Source: a bacterium (GTDB lineage: Bacteria; Pseudomonadota; Gammaproteobacteria; Burkholderiales; Thiobacteraceae). Taken from it: 16,279 nucleotides of DNA. Position 1 is the first letter of the stretch. Each line of letters begins with the position of its first letter. The DNA lies in NCBI GenBank assembly GCA_027438535.1, contig DAIAMA010000006.1, forward strand, positions 1 to 16,279. The letters run 5' to 3'. The notes under the pieces were generated by a model. The model was given only the letters and a program-made list of their open reading frames with translations. It had not been told where the DNA came from and ran no database searches. Positions 1 to 7,071 of the stretch are shown in pieces. The translations under genes were made by a program, and so were the position numbers.

Positions 1-1
1 G

Positions 2-493
2 GGCACTACCGTGGTCATGGCCTTGTTTCGCGACAATATCGTCACCATTGCCCATGCCGGGGATTCGCGCTTATACCGTTTACGCAACGATAAGCTGGAG
101 CAACTGACGGTGGACCATTCCCTGCTGCAAGAGCAAGTGCAACTGGGCTTGATTTCGTCCGAAGACGCGCGCGTCTCGCATAATCGTAACCTGGTGACGC
201 GCGCCTTGGGCGTCAATCAGACGATAGCGGTGGATGTGCGCCAGGAGCGCTCGCAGCCCGGCGATATTTATTTGCTATGCTCGGATGGCTTGAACGACAT
301 GGTGGATGATGCCGATATCGAATTGGCGATGGTGGCGATCAAGGAAAATATTCCCTTGCTGGCGCAGCAATTGGTGATGATGGCCAACGACAACGGCGGT
401 CACGACAATATTTCGGTCGCGGCGATCAAAGTTGAAAAGCCTTTTCCGCTACGCACCGGATTTTTTGCGCGCTGGTTCGGCGCTCACGCTTAG
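2..493 (+). CDS. PP2C-family Ser/Thr protein phosphatase (5' truncated by window edge)
   Basis: Metal-dependent protein phosphatase of the bacterial PP2C/Stp1 type, which removes phosphate from Ser/Thr residues and usually opposes a Hanks-type kinase in the cytoplasm. The frame is open from base 2, beginning GTTVV, which matches the internal MGTTV motif of the family, so the start lies outside the window. About 80-90 N-terminal residues, including the first metal-binding Asp and the DGMGG segment, are missing from view. Visible family motifs are AHAGDSRLYR, VDHSLL, TRALG, LLCSDGLNDMV (metal-site Asp) and GGHDNIS (metal-site Asp-Asn). The TAG stop is followed at once by a GGAGG ribosome site for the FHA gene, so the two are probably cotranscribed. 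The family is clear from the motifs; the substrate cannot be told. A GTG at base 11 is not the real start, because the conserved fold continues upstream. Confidence 0.93.
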   Translation, partial: GTTVVMALFRDNIVTIAHAGDSRLYRLRNDKLEQLTVDHSLLQEQVQLGLISSEDARVSHNRNLVTRALGVNQTIAVDVRQERSQPGDIYLLCSDGLNDMVDDADIELAMVAIKENIPLLAQQLVMMANDNGGHDNISVAAIKVEKPFPLRTGFFARWFGAHA

Positions 494-505
494 GAGGGCG
501 GTATT

Positions 506-1201
506 GTGGCGAAATTAGTCTTGAGCATGAACGGTTCCGTGCTCGGCAACTATTTTGTGGAGAAGGAGCGCCTTTCCGTCGGGCGCAAGCCCACTTGCGA
601 TATTCAGATCAATGACGAAGGCGTGTCCAAGGAGCATGCGGTGATTCTCACCGTGGGCAACGACCAGATACTGGAAGACTTGGGGTCCACCAATGGCACG
701 CAAGTGAATGGGCAAACCGTCAAACGCCATATACTGCAAAACGGCGATGTGATCGAAGTCGGGCGTTATCGCTTGAAATACGTTAACCAAAAAGCCATGC
801 CGGATATGGATTTCGACAAGACGCTGATGATCCCGGCGTTCGATCGAACCAAGCTCAGGCAAGAAGGTGCCGTCAAGGATGGCGCCGATACGCAGAGCAT
901 TGCCACCGCGGTGGCCAACGCCCGTAACGTCAAAACCGTGTTCCCCCTGGGCGCGGTACGCGGCATCGGCGGTGCGCTCGCGGGCCAAGAAATCGAATTG
1001 GCGCGGCCGATTACTCCGCTCGGTAAACCGGGTAGCAGCGCGATTATCAGCCGCCGCCCGATGGGCTATTTCATTACCCACGTCGCAGGCAAGAAACACC
1101 CCACTGTCAATGGGAAAAGCATTGGCGAGGCGCCGTCCCCGCTCGACAACTTGGATCAAATCGAGGTCGGCACGGACAAGTTACAGTTTTACCTGAAATA
1201 G
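506..1201 (+). CDS. FHA-domain protein with a second, divergent FHA-like domain
   Basis: Phosphothreonine-binding signalling protein of 231 residues, cytoplasmic, with no signal peptide or membrane segment. The first FHA domain covers about residues 5-92 and has the standard contact motifs: G26-R27, S41-x-x-H44 and N63-G64 (in STNGT). A linker follows (93-140), containing the hydrophobic Thr motif KTLMIP around residue 106. Residues about 148-231 look like a second FHA fold: PLGK in place of GR, no SxxH, but VNG retained near 201-203 and a matching end (QIEVGTDKLQFYL). This second domain has probably lost phosphopeptide binding and may serve in protein contact. GTG start at 506, chosen because GGAGG at 493-497 sits at proper spacing and overlaps the phosphatase stop. 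Pairing with a PP2C phosphatase suggests a Ser/Thr kinase pathway; no kinase lies inside the window. It ends 4 bases from the convergent SDR gene, with no terminator visible. Confidence 0.92.
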   Translation: MAKLVLSMNGSVLGNYFVEKERLSVGRKPTCDIQINDEGVSKEHAVILTVGNDQILEDLGSTNGTQVNGQTVKRHILQNGDVIEVGRYRLKYVNQKAMPDMDFDKTLMIPAFDRTKLRQEGAVKDGADTQSIATAVANARNVKTVFPLGAVRGIGGALAGQEIELARPITPLGKPGSSAIISRRPMGYFITHVAGKKHPTVNGKSIGEAPSPLDNLDQIEVGTDKLQFYLK

Positions 1202-1205
1202 TCGC

Positions 1206-1949
1206 CTAGAGCGGCTGTGCTTCGAATACTCGGCCGTTATCGCCGCAGCTGTCCGGGCCGATGAGGTAAAGATAGAGTGGCATCAGCCTTTCCGGAGGGA
1301 CGAGTTGCGCGTGATTTTCCGCAGGGTGGCTGACTAAGCGTTGCGGTGAGCGTACCGGCCCTGGCACGATTGCATTCATGCGCAAATGCGGATGTGGCGT
1401 CAGCTCTTCCGACCAGATTTTCACCAATGTTTCCAATCCCGATTTCGATACCGCGAACGCGCCCCAAAATGCGGCGGGCGTGTGTCCGTGTGTCTCCGAG
1501 GTGAATAGGACGGCGCTATCCGGTGCGCGAGTCAAGAGCGGCAAACAGGCGCGTGTCAGCGCCGCCGGCGCGGCCAGATTGACGCGTAAAGTGCCTAGCC
1601 ATTGATCCAGCGGCTGCAGCGCCAGCGGTGTTAAGCCGTCGAAACGCGAGGCGTTGTGCAAAATCCCGTCGAGCCGCCCGACTTGCCCGAAAATGGCTTC
1701 GGCCATGGCCTTGAATTGCTCGTCGCTGGCTTGCGCGAGATCGAGTTTAAGCACCATCGGCTCCGGGTAAGCCGCGTCCACGATCGCATCGTATGTTGCG
1801 TCGAGCCGTTTCTGGTTGCGGCCCAGGAGCAATACCGTGGCGCCGTGCTGCGCGTAGGCGAGCGCGGCGCAGCGGCCAATGCCTTGGCCGGCGCCGGTGA
1901 CCAAGATCACGCGATCCTTTAGCAGGTCGGGGGCAGGAGTGTAATTCAT
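1206..1949 (-). CDS. YciK-like short-chain dehydrogenase with Phe at the catalytic Tyr position
   Basis: Protein of 247 residues of the classical short-chain dehydrogenase/reductase (SDR) superfamily, with an NAD(P)-binding Rossmann fold. Cofactor motif TGAGQGIG at 18-25, LGRN at 42-45, HNAS at 98-101 (usually NNAG), N124, and S151 in FTSETHG. The start DLLKDRVILVTGA and the C-terminal run MPLYLYLIGPDS followed by FEAQP resemble Escherichia coli YciK as I remember it. The active-site YxxxK motif reads F165-A-V-S-K169: the Lys is kept, but the proton-donating Tyr is Phe (codon TTC), so ordinary SDR chemistry would be impaired. ATG at 1949 was chosen because it overlaps the hpnE stop as ATGA and has GGAAG 7 bases upstream; it is the last gene of the hpn operon. 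A role in hopanoid or lipid metabolism is only suggested by position. The reaction and substrate are unknown, and YciK itself is poorly characterised. Confidence 0.9.
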   Translation of the reverse strand: MNYTPAPDLLKDRVILVTGAGQGIGRCAALAYAQHGATVLLLGRNQKRLDATYDAIVDAAYPEPMVLKLDLAQASDEQFKAMAEAIFGQVGRLDGILHNASRFDGLTPLALQPLDQWLGTLRVNLAAPAALTRACLPLLTRAPDSAVLFTSETHGHTPAAFWGAFAVSKSGLETLVKIWSEELTPHPHLRMNAIVPGPVRSPQRLVSHPAENHAQLVPPERLMPLYLYLIGPDSCGDNGRVFEAQPL

Positions 1950-3265
1950 TGCATGGCTTCCATGATAAGGAGCGCGCATTGTATCCCGCTTCGTACCGCG
2001 GCTTCGAGCGTGGCGGGATAATCCGAAGCGGTATAGTCGCCGGCCAGGAACAAGCCCGGTATCGGCGTGCGGTTCACGGGTCGCGCCAGGCCCGGCACGC
2101 AATCGAAGGTAGCGCGCTTCTCCGCGATGACTTGCACCCACGCGGCTTGTTGCGGCAAGCCGAGATGCGTATGCAATTCTTGCGCGACTTTTTGTGCAAG
2201 TGTGGCGTGATCCCAGTGTTCATGCGCGCCTTGCGCACTAATGACTACCGCTATTAAACCCGGTTGATTCGAGAGCGCGCCGCGATCGAATACCCATTGG
2301 CTGATGGTTTGTGTTAGCCCCAGCATGGGGAAGGGCAGGCGTAGCGCGGTATCGTATTGCAAATAGACGGTATAGATCGGTTGATAGCGCAATGCGCTGA
2401 TTTGATCCAGAACTGCTTGCAGCGGCGCCAGATGATCGAGCAGGCTGGCTACGCGGAACGACGGCACGGCGCAGATAACATGCGAGAAGCTTTCCGCGCC
2501 TTGTTCGTGGTGCAAGGTGAAGCGCCCCGCTTCTGCATCGACGCGTTGAATGCGTCGGTTGAGGCACAGGGTTGCGGCGCGTGCCTGCAGGTAACGTACG
2601 GCGGCGTCGGGAAACAGGCAACCCAAATCGACGCGCGGTAGCAGTAGCCGGCTGTCGTCGCGCGTGCCAAAAAAAGCATCGCGCAATACATTTACAAACA
2701 CTTGCGCTGAGGCACCGGGCGGTGGCGTATTGAGTGCGGCGAGGCACAAAGGGCACCACAAATAATCGTTTAGCACGGTACTTTGCCGATGCTCGGCGAG
2801 CAAGGCCGTGACCGTGAGATCGGGTGCCACTTGGAATTGCGCGCGTTTGAGCGCCGCCAGAAAACGCACGGCGGCGAATTTATCGCGCAATGTAATGCCC
2901 CGGCTACGCAGCAGCCCCGCGGCCAAATGCCAGGGCGCGGGCAAGCGCGCGGCTTGCAGGCGAAACCCGGGTTCAACGTGCAGCGTGAGCGGCGGGGCGT
3001 AACAAGCGTCGCCCACTGCGACGCCGACTTGATCTAATAAGCGCAGCGTTTCGCGATACGCGCCAAGTAAAATATGCTGGCCATTGTCGAGCGCGAGCCC
3101 ATTAAATTCAACGCGCCGCGCCCGACCGCCGAGTTGCGCCGCGCTCTCGAATAGCGTGACCGGCATACGCTGCTCGGTTAGGGTAACGGCGGCGGCGAGT
3201 CCCGCCCAGCCACCGCCGATGATCGCAATCAATAGCGGAATACCCAGGTGCGCCAAGCGATCCAC
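1946..3265 (-). CDS. hpnE: Hydroxysqualene dehydroxylase / squalene-associated FAD-dependent desaturase HpnE
   Basis: FAD-dependent enzyme of the amine-oxidase/phytoene-desaturase fold that reduces hydroxysqualene to squalene, the third step of the HpnCDE route. It has 439 residues, usual for the family. The N-terminal dinucleotide-binding motif is GGGWAGLAAA at about 17-26, with FES (acidic residue binding the ribose) near 39-41 and LGGRAR near 45-50. The C-terminal FAD motif is GLFLAGDYTASDYPATLEAA, ending about 20 residues before the stop. GTG at 3265 gives a 37-base overlap with the hpnD 3' end and lacks a clear ribosome site; a TTG near 3235, just before the Rossmann motif, is a possible alternative, so the exact start is uncertain. 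The stop overlaps the SDR start (ATGA, 1946-1949), implying translational coupling. Carotenoid-type desaturases share the fold, but adjacency to hpnC and hpnD makes HpnE much the better call. Confidence 0.93.
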   Translation of the reverse strand: MDRLAHLGIPLLIAIIGGGWAGLAAAVTLTEQRMPVTLFESAAQLGGRARRVEFNGLALDNGQHILLGAYRETLRLLDQVGVAVGDACYAPPLTLHVEPGFRLQAARLPAPWHLAAGLLRSRGITLRDKFAAVRFLAALKRAQFQVAPDLTVTALLAEHRQSTVLNDYLWCPLCLAALNTPPPGASAQVFVNVLRDAFFGTRDDSRLLLPRVDLGCLFPDAAVRYLQARAATLCLNRRIQRVDAEAGRFTLHHEQGAESFSHVICAVPSFRVASLLDHLAPLQAVLDQISALRYQPIYTVYLQYDTALRLPFPMLGLTQTISQWVFDRGALSNQPGLIAVVISAQGAHEHWDHATLAQKVAQELHTHLGLPQQAAWVQVIAEKRATFDCVPGLARPVNRTPIPGLFLAGDYTASDYPATLEAAVRSGIQCALLIMEAMQ

Positions 3266-4065
3266 AATTTGCGTAGCGGCGTGAGCGAAATGCGGCGATC
3301 AAGCACGGGGTAGCCATCGTTTTCAATTTCATTCAGCAGCGTTTGATAGATCGCCGCCATCACCAGTCCAGGACGCTGGTTGCGGCGGTCGGAGGCGGGC
3401 AATTCCTGCAAGGCCTGCTGATAGAAAGTACGGGCGCGTGCGACTTGGTGGGCCATTAAAGCGCGAAACGCCGGGCTCGAATGGCCGGCGAGCATATCGC
3501 TCTCTTGTACCCCGAATTGGGCTAGTTCATCTTGTGGCAGATAGATGCGGTTGCGCCGCGCGTCTTCGCCCACGTCGCGAATGATATTAGTGAGCTGAAA
3601 TGCCAGACCCAGGTCGTGCGCATATTTCAGGGTCTTGCGCTCGCCGTAGCCGAAGATGGCGGCGGCGAGTTGGCCGACCACGGCGGCGACACGGTAGCAA
3701 TACAGTTGCAGCGCTTTGAAATCGGCGTAGCGCACGTGCTGTAAATCCATTTCCATGCCATCGATGATTTCTTCGAATTGCTCCCGCGCCAAGTCATAGG
3801 CGCGGATCGCCGGCAGCAGCGCCTGGCTCACCGGATGGCTGGGCTCGCCGGCGAAGGTGCGCGCCAGTTCCACGCGCCACCATTCGAGCTTGGTGCGGGC
3901 GAGCGCGGTGTCGCTGCATTCATCCGCGATATCGTCGACTTCGCGGCAGAATGCGTACAATGCCGTGATGGCTTCGCGCCGTGCTTTGGGCAGAAAGAGA
4001 AAACTGTAGTAAAAGCTCGATCCGCTTTGGGCGGCTTTTTCTTGGCAATAGGCGGCGGGAGTCAT
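3229..4065 (-). CDS. hpnD: Presqualene diphosphate synthase HpnD
   Basis: Head-to-head prenyl synthase of the squalene/phytoene synthase family, 278 residues (normal length). In the HpnCDE pathway HpnD condenses two farnesyl diphosphates to presqualene diphosphate. Both Mg-diphosphate motifs are present: DDIAD at 44-48 and DVGED at 164-168, the second followed by RRNRIYLPQDEL. The N-terminal signature SGSSFYYSFLFLP near 14-26 matches HpnD rather than HpnC. ATG at 4065 was chosen because it overlaps the hpnC stop (ATGA, 4062-4065) and the conserved protein begins there. No ribosome site is visible, so translation probably depends on coupling to hpnC. An upstream in-frame extension to 4299 is only antisense reading of hpnC and is rejected. 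The 3' end overlaps hpnE. Assignment as HpnD rather than phytoene synthase rests on the hpnC-hpnD-hpnE context. Confidence 0.95.
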   Translation of the reverse strand: MTPAAYCQEKAAQSGSSFYYSFLFLPKARREAITALYAFCREVDDIADECSDTALARTKLEWWRVELARTFAGEPSHPVSQALLPAIRAYDLAREQFEEIIDGMEMDLQHVRYADFKALQLYCYRVAAVVGQLAAAIFGYGERKTLKYAHDLGLAFQLTNIIRDVGEDARRNRIYLPQDELAQFGVQESDMLAGHSSPAFRALMAHQVARARTFYQQALQELPASDRRNQRPGLVMAAIYQTLLNEIENDGYPVLDRRISLTPLRKLWIAWRTWVFRY

Positions 4066-4880
4066 CGAGCACGCATTGCGCGATAGAGCATATATGGCCA
4101 ATCGGAAAGCTTGAGTACCGGACGTGCATGAAACACATCGCCCTGCACGTCGTGCAGTTTTTTCAAAATTCGTTCCCCTCCCATGATAATCAGGCGCATT
4201 TCCAGCCCGATGCGGCCATGGAGTTGCTGACCCAAGGGCGCGCCGGCTTGGAGCAGTTTGCGCGCACGTTCGATTTGAAATCGCATGAAGGGCCACCATG
4301 GTCCGTCTGCCGCACCGCGCGCGAGCTGTTGTTCGGTGATGCCATATTGTGCCAGTTCGTCTTGGGGTAGGTAAATGCGCCCCTTTCGATAATCGATGGC
4401 GATGTCCTGCAAAAAATTAATGATCTGCAAAGCGGAGCAAATGCCGTCGGCGAGCGCAAGCTGGCGCGCATCGGTTTTGCGGTACAAGTGCAGTAACAGC
4501 CGGCCGATGGGATTGGCCGAGCGGCGGCAGTAGTCCATGACCTCGCCGAAATTGGCATAGCGCGTTTTTACGACGTCTTGGCTGAAGGCATCGAGCAGAT
4601 CGCGAAAATACTGGATCGGCAGCCGGTGTGCTTGAATCACCTCGGCGAGATCGCGGAATAGGGGAAGTTCGCTGGGCTCACGGCGCTCGATGCCATCCAG
4701 TTCGGCGCGAAACCGGTCGAGCTTTGCGAGCCGCGCGTCTGGCATGTCGTTGCCTTCATCGGCGAAGTCGTCGGCCTGCCGCGCAAAGGCATAAATGATC
4801 CGTATTGGGTAGCGCAAGCGACGCGGTAGCAAGATCGATGCAACAGGGAAGTTTTCATAATGCTGAATGGCGTATTCCAC
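4062..4880 (-). CDS. hpnC: Hydroxysqualene synthase HpnC
   Basis: Squalene/phytoene-synthase-fold enzyme of 272 residues that converts presqualene diphosphate to hydroxysqualene, the middle step of HpnCDE squalene formation. It opens with HYENFPVASILLPRRLR (residues 7-23), the typical HpnC N-terminus. Aspartate motifs are DDFAD at 37-41 and DIAID at 159-163, followed by YRKGRIYLPQDEL. GTG at 4880 was chosen: GGAG lies 7 bases upstream (4888-4891) and homology starts right after it. No ATG exists in this frame at the right place, and a frame extension to 5228 would run across the tRNA-Leu and tig start. First gene of the hpnC-hpnD-hpnE-SDR operon, divergent from tRNA-Leu. The 91-base divergent region must hold its promoter, but I see no convincing -35/-10 pair on this strand. 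No squalene-hopene cyclase gene lies in the window. Confidence 0.94.
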   Translation of the reverse strand: MEYAIQHYENFPVASILLPRRLRYPIRIIYAFARQADDFADEGNDMPDARLAKLDRFRAELDGIERREPSELPLFRDLAEVIQAHRLPIQYFRDLLDAFSQDVVKTRYANFGEVMDYCRRSANPIGRLLLHLYRKTDARQLALADGICSALQIINFLQDIAIDYRKGRIYLPQDELAQYGITEQQLARGAADGPWWPFMRFQIERARKLLQAGAPLGQQLHGRIGLEMRLIIMGGERILKKLHDVQGDVFHARPVLKLSDWPYMLYRAMRAR

Positions 4881-4930
4881 CAGTGTGCTCCATGAAAAAG
4901 CGCTTATTTTGAGCGAGTTAGGCGGGAAAA

Positions 4931-4959
4931 ATGACGCGGAGGCGCGAATCGAATAAAAT
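4931..4959 (+). promoter_or_regulatory. Probable sigma-70 promoter for tRNA-Leu (and perhaps tig)
   Basis: ATGACG (4931-4936; 4 of 6 to TTGACA) and TAAAAT (4954-4959; 5 of 6 to TATAAT) are separated by 17 bases, and initiation 7-8 bases downstream would fall about 5 bases before the mature tRNA 5' end. This fits the short leaders common for tRNA genes. Reading from sequence only; no start-site data. Confidence 0.5.
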
Positions 4960-4971
4960 ACACTATTTTCA

Positions 4972-5057
4972 GCGAAAGTGGCGGAATTGGTAGACGCACT
5001 GGATTTAGGTTCCAGCGGGTAACCCCCGTGGGGGTTCGAGTCCCCCCTTTCGCACCA
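4972..5057 (+). tRNA. tRNA-Leu (anticodon UAG)
   Basis: Class II tRNA of 86 bases with an encoded CCA end. The acceptor stem pairs GCGAAAG (4972-4978) with CTTTCGC before ACCA. The anticodon stem CTGGA/TCCAG encloses loop TTTAGGT, with anticodon TAG at 5006-5008, reading CUN leucine codons. A long variable arm follows, then the T arm with GGTTCGAGTCC. It lies 28 bases upstream of tig in the same direction with no terminator between, so tRNA and tig may share a transcript that RNase processing separates. Confidence 0.97.
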
Positions 5058-5085
5058 GATCGAATTGATTTTTAAGGACAGAACC

Positions 5086-6393
5086 ATGCAAGCACAAGTT
5101 GAGAATATCGGGCAATTGGAGCGGCGCATGCGCATTTCGATTCCGCTCGCCCAGATCGAAGCGGAAGTGGAAAACCGCTTGAAGCGGATTGCGCGTAGTG
5201 CAAAAGTCCATGGCTTTCGTCCCGGCAAAGTGCCGATGAAGATCGTCGCTCAGCAATATGGCGGCCAAGTGCGCCAAGAAGTCATTTCGGAGGCGGGCAG
5301 CCAGCGCATTAGCGATACCTTGCGCGAACAGCAAATCAAAATCGCGGGTATGCCCTCTATCGAACCCGCGGCGGATGCGGCAAGCAGCGGGCAATTGGAG
5401 TTTATCGCGACGTTCGAAGTGTATCCGGAAGTGGTGCTTGGCAGTATCAATCATGCCAAAATCGAGCGCCCGGTGGTTCAAGTGAGCGAGGCGGATGTCG
5501 ATAATACGATTGAAATCCTGCGCAAACAGCGCGCGACCTACGAACTTGCGGCGCGTGCCGCCCAGACCGGCGACCGGGTCGAGATCGATTATACCGGCAC
5601 GATCGACGGCCAGCCGTTCGCGGGGAATGCGGCCAAGGGGTATATCGTCACCCTTGGCGAAGGCCGGACATTGGCCGATTTCGACCGTCCGATCCTGGGC
5701 ATGCAGGCAGGCGAGTCCAAAACTTACGACGTGACCTTCCCGGCCGATTACCACGGCAAGGAAGTGGCGGGCAAAACCGCGCAATTTACGGTCACGGTAA
5801 AGCGGGTACTGGCCCCCCAACTGCCGGAGATTGGCCCGGAACTTGCTCGTTCTTTAGGCGTGGAAGATGGCGATGTAGCTAAAATGCGCAGCGAAGTGCG
5901 CGCCAATATCGAACGCGAGGTCGAAAAACGTGTCGATAATAAAGTGAAGGAGCAAGTGATGCAGGCTTTGCTCGCGGCTACCCCGATATCGGCGCCACGC
6001 GCGCTCATCGACACGGAAATCGAGCGCCTGATGCAGCATGCGCGCCAAGATTTTCAGGGGCGCGGTATGTCGGCCGACGATATGCCGTTACCGGCGGACT
6101 TGTTCGAAGCGCAAGCGCGGCGGCGCGTGACGCTGGGTTTGATTCTTGCCGAAGTGGTGAAGGCGAACGATTTGAGAGCGCAGCCGGAGCAGGTACGCAA
6201 GCAAGTCGAGGCGCACGCCGAGAGCTACGAAAATCCCGCCCAAGTCGTGGCCTGGTACTATGAAAACCCTACTCGGCTCGCGGAAGTCGAGTCCTTGGTG
6301 CTGGAGCAGAATGTGGTAAGCTGGGCACTGAAACAAGCGCAAGTGGAAGATAAAACCATGCCTTTCGATGAACTGATGGGAATCAATAAATGA
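5086..6393 (+). CDS. tig: Trigger factor (ribosome-associated chaperone and prolyl isomerase)
   Basis: Trigger factor, 435 residues (E. coli 432), binds ribosomal protein uL23 at the exit tunnel and shields nascent chains. Domains in order: ribosome-binding N domain with signature GFRPGKVP at 43-50; FKBP-type prolyl isomerase domain at about 160-243 ([14 protein letters not shown], then [13 protein letters not shown]); and a helical substrate-binding C domain, with the conserved ending PFDELMG. ATG at 5086 was chosen since AAGGA at 5074-5078 is well spaced and homology starts at MQAQVENIG; a TTG at 5065 would overlap that ribosome site. The TGA stop overlaps clpP as ATGA (6390-6393), so clpP translation is likely coupled. 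First protein gene of the tig-clpP-clpX cluster. No frame disruption is seen. Confidence 0.98.
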   Translation: MQAQVENIGQLERRMRISIPLAQIEAEVENRLKRIARSAKVHGFRPGKVPMKIVAQQYGGQVRQEVISEAGSQRISDTLREQQIKIAGMPSIEPAADAASSGQLEFIATFEVYPEVVLGSINHAKIERPVVQVSEADVDNTIEILRKQRATYELAARAAQTGDRVEIDYTGTIDGQPFAGNAAKGYIVTLGEGRTLADFDRPILGMQAGESKTYDVTFPADYHGKEVAGKTAQFTVTVKRVLAPQLPEIGPELARSLGVEDGDVAKMRSEVRANIEREVEKRVDNKVKEQVMQALLAATPISAPRALIDTEIERLMQHARQDFQGRGMSADDMPLPADLFEAQARRRVTLGLILAEVVKANDLRAQPEQVRKQVEAHAESYENPAQVVAWYYENPTRLAEVESLVLEQNVVSWALKQAQVEDKTMPFDELMGINK

Positions 6394-7040
6394 TCGACCG
6401 TTTCATGACTTTTGCGGATCGTAGCGGCTTCGACCCGCAGATGCTCGGCTATATTCCGATGGTGATCGAGCAGAGCGGGCGCGGCGAACGCGCCTACGAT
6501 ATTTATTCACGCCTGCTGAAAGAGCGCGTCGTATTTTTAGTCGGACCGGTGAATGACGCCACGGCCAACGTGATCGTGGCCCAGCTGCTGTTTCTGGAGT
6601 CGGAGAATCCGGATAAAGATATTAGCTTCTATATTAATTCGCCCGGCGGATCGGTGTCGGCCGGTTTGGCGATTTACGACACCATGCAATTCGTCAAGCC
6701 GGATGTCAGCACCTTGTGTACCGGTATCGCCGCGAGCATGGGCGCGTTTTTGCTGGCGGCGGGTGCCAAGAACAAGCGCTTCTGTTTGCCGAATTCGCGC
6801 GTGATGATTCACCAGCCGTCCGGGGGTTTCCAAGGACAAGCCTCCGATATCGAGATCCAGGCCAAGGAGATTCTTTATCTGCGCGCGCGGCTGAATGAAA
6901 TCCTTGCCAAGCACACCGGCCAGCCGGTGGACGTGATCGAGCGCGACAGCGACCGCGACTTTTTCATGAGCGGCGAGCAAGCCGTCAATTACGGTTTGGT
7001 GGACAAGGTGCTTGCCAACCGGGGTGAAACTTCGGTTTAA
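6390..7040 (+). CDS. clpP: ATP-dependent Clp protease proteolytic subunit ClpP
   Basis: Serine protease subunit, 216 residues including a short N-terminal propeptide. It forms two stacked heptameric rings that degrade proteins unfolded and fed in by ClpX or ClpA. The catalytic triad by alignment to E. coli is S116 (in GIAASMGAF), H141 (in VMIHQPSGG) and D190 (in ERDSDRD). The mature region VPMVIEQxxRGER appears here as [20 protein letters not shown]. The start ATG at 6390 overlaps the tig stop; ATG codons at 6405 and 6441 are alternatives within the propeptide. It is followed by a 31-base gap with a small hairpin, then clpX. All key residues are present, so a working protease is expected. Confidence 0.98.
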   Translation: MIDRFMTFADRSGFDPQMLGYIPMVIEQSGRGERAYDIYSRLLKERVVFLVGPVNDATANVIVAQLLFLESENPDKDISFYINSPGGSVSAGLAIYDTMQFVKPDVSTLCTGIAASMGAFLLAAGAKNKRFCLPNSRVMIHQPSGGFQGQASDIEIQAKEILYLRARLNEILAKHTGQPVDVIERDSDRDFFMSGEQAVNYGLVDKVLANRGETSV

Positions 7041-7053
7041 TGTCACTAAACCG
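7033..7053 (+). other. Small hairpin between clpP and clpX
   Basis: CGGTTTA (7033-7039) and TAAACCG (7047-7053) form a perfect 7-base stem with a 7-base loop. The clpP TAA stop lies across the 5' arm. No T run follows, so it is not a standard terminator; it may stabilise the clpP message end or tune clpX expression. It could also be chance. Confidence 0.4.
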
Positions 7054-7071
7054 TCATCAAAGGGTATGGGT

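Noticed and set aside
515..1159. Long open frame on the minus strand inside the FHA gene
   Set aside because: Antisense reading of a GC-rich gene with clear FHA motifs on the plus strand; no recognisable protein family on the minus strand.
4066..4299. Possible N-terminal extension of HpnD by 78 residues
   Set aside because: The extension is hpnC sequence read in another frame. The conserved HpnD start MTPAAYCQEKA coincides with an ATGA overlap at 4062-4065.
4881..4971. Promoter for hpnC on the minus strand in the divergent region
   Set aside because: AT-rich patches exist, but no -35/-10 pair with sensible spacing stands out, so no feature is called.
4881..5228. Possible N-terminal extension of HpnC past tRNA-Leu into tig
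   Set aside because: It would be antisense to the tRNA and the tig start, and homology begins only at HYENFPVAS; a GTG with a good ribosome site at 4880 explains the start.
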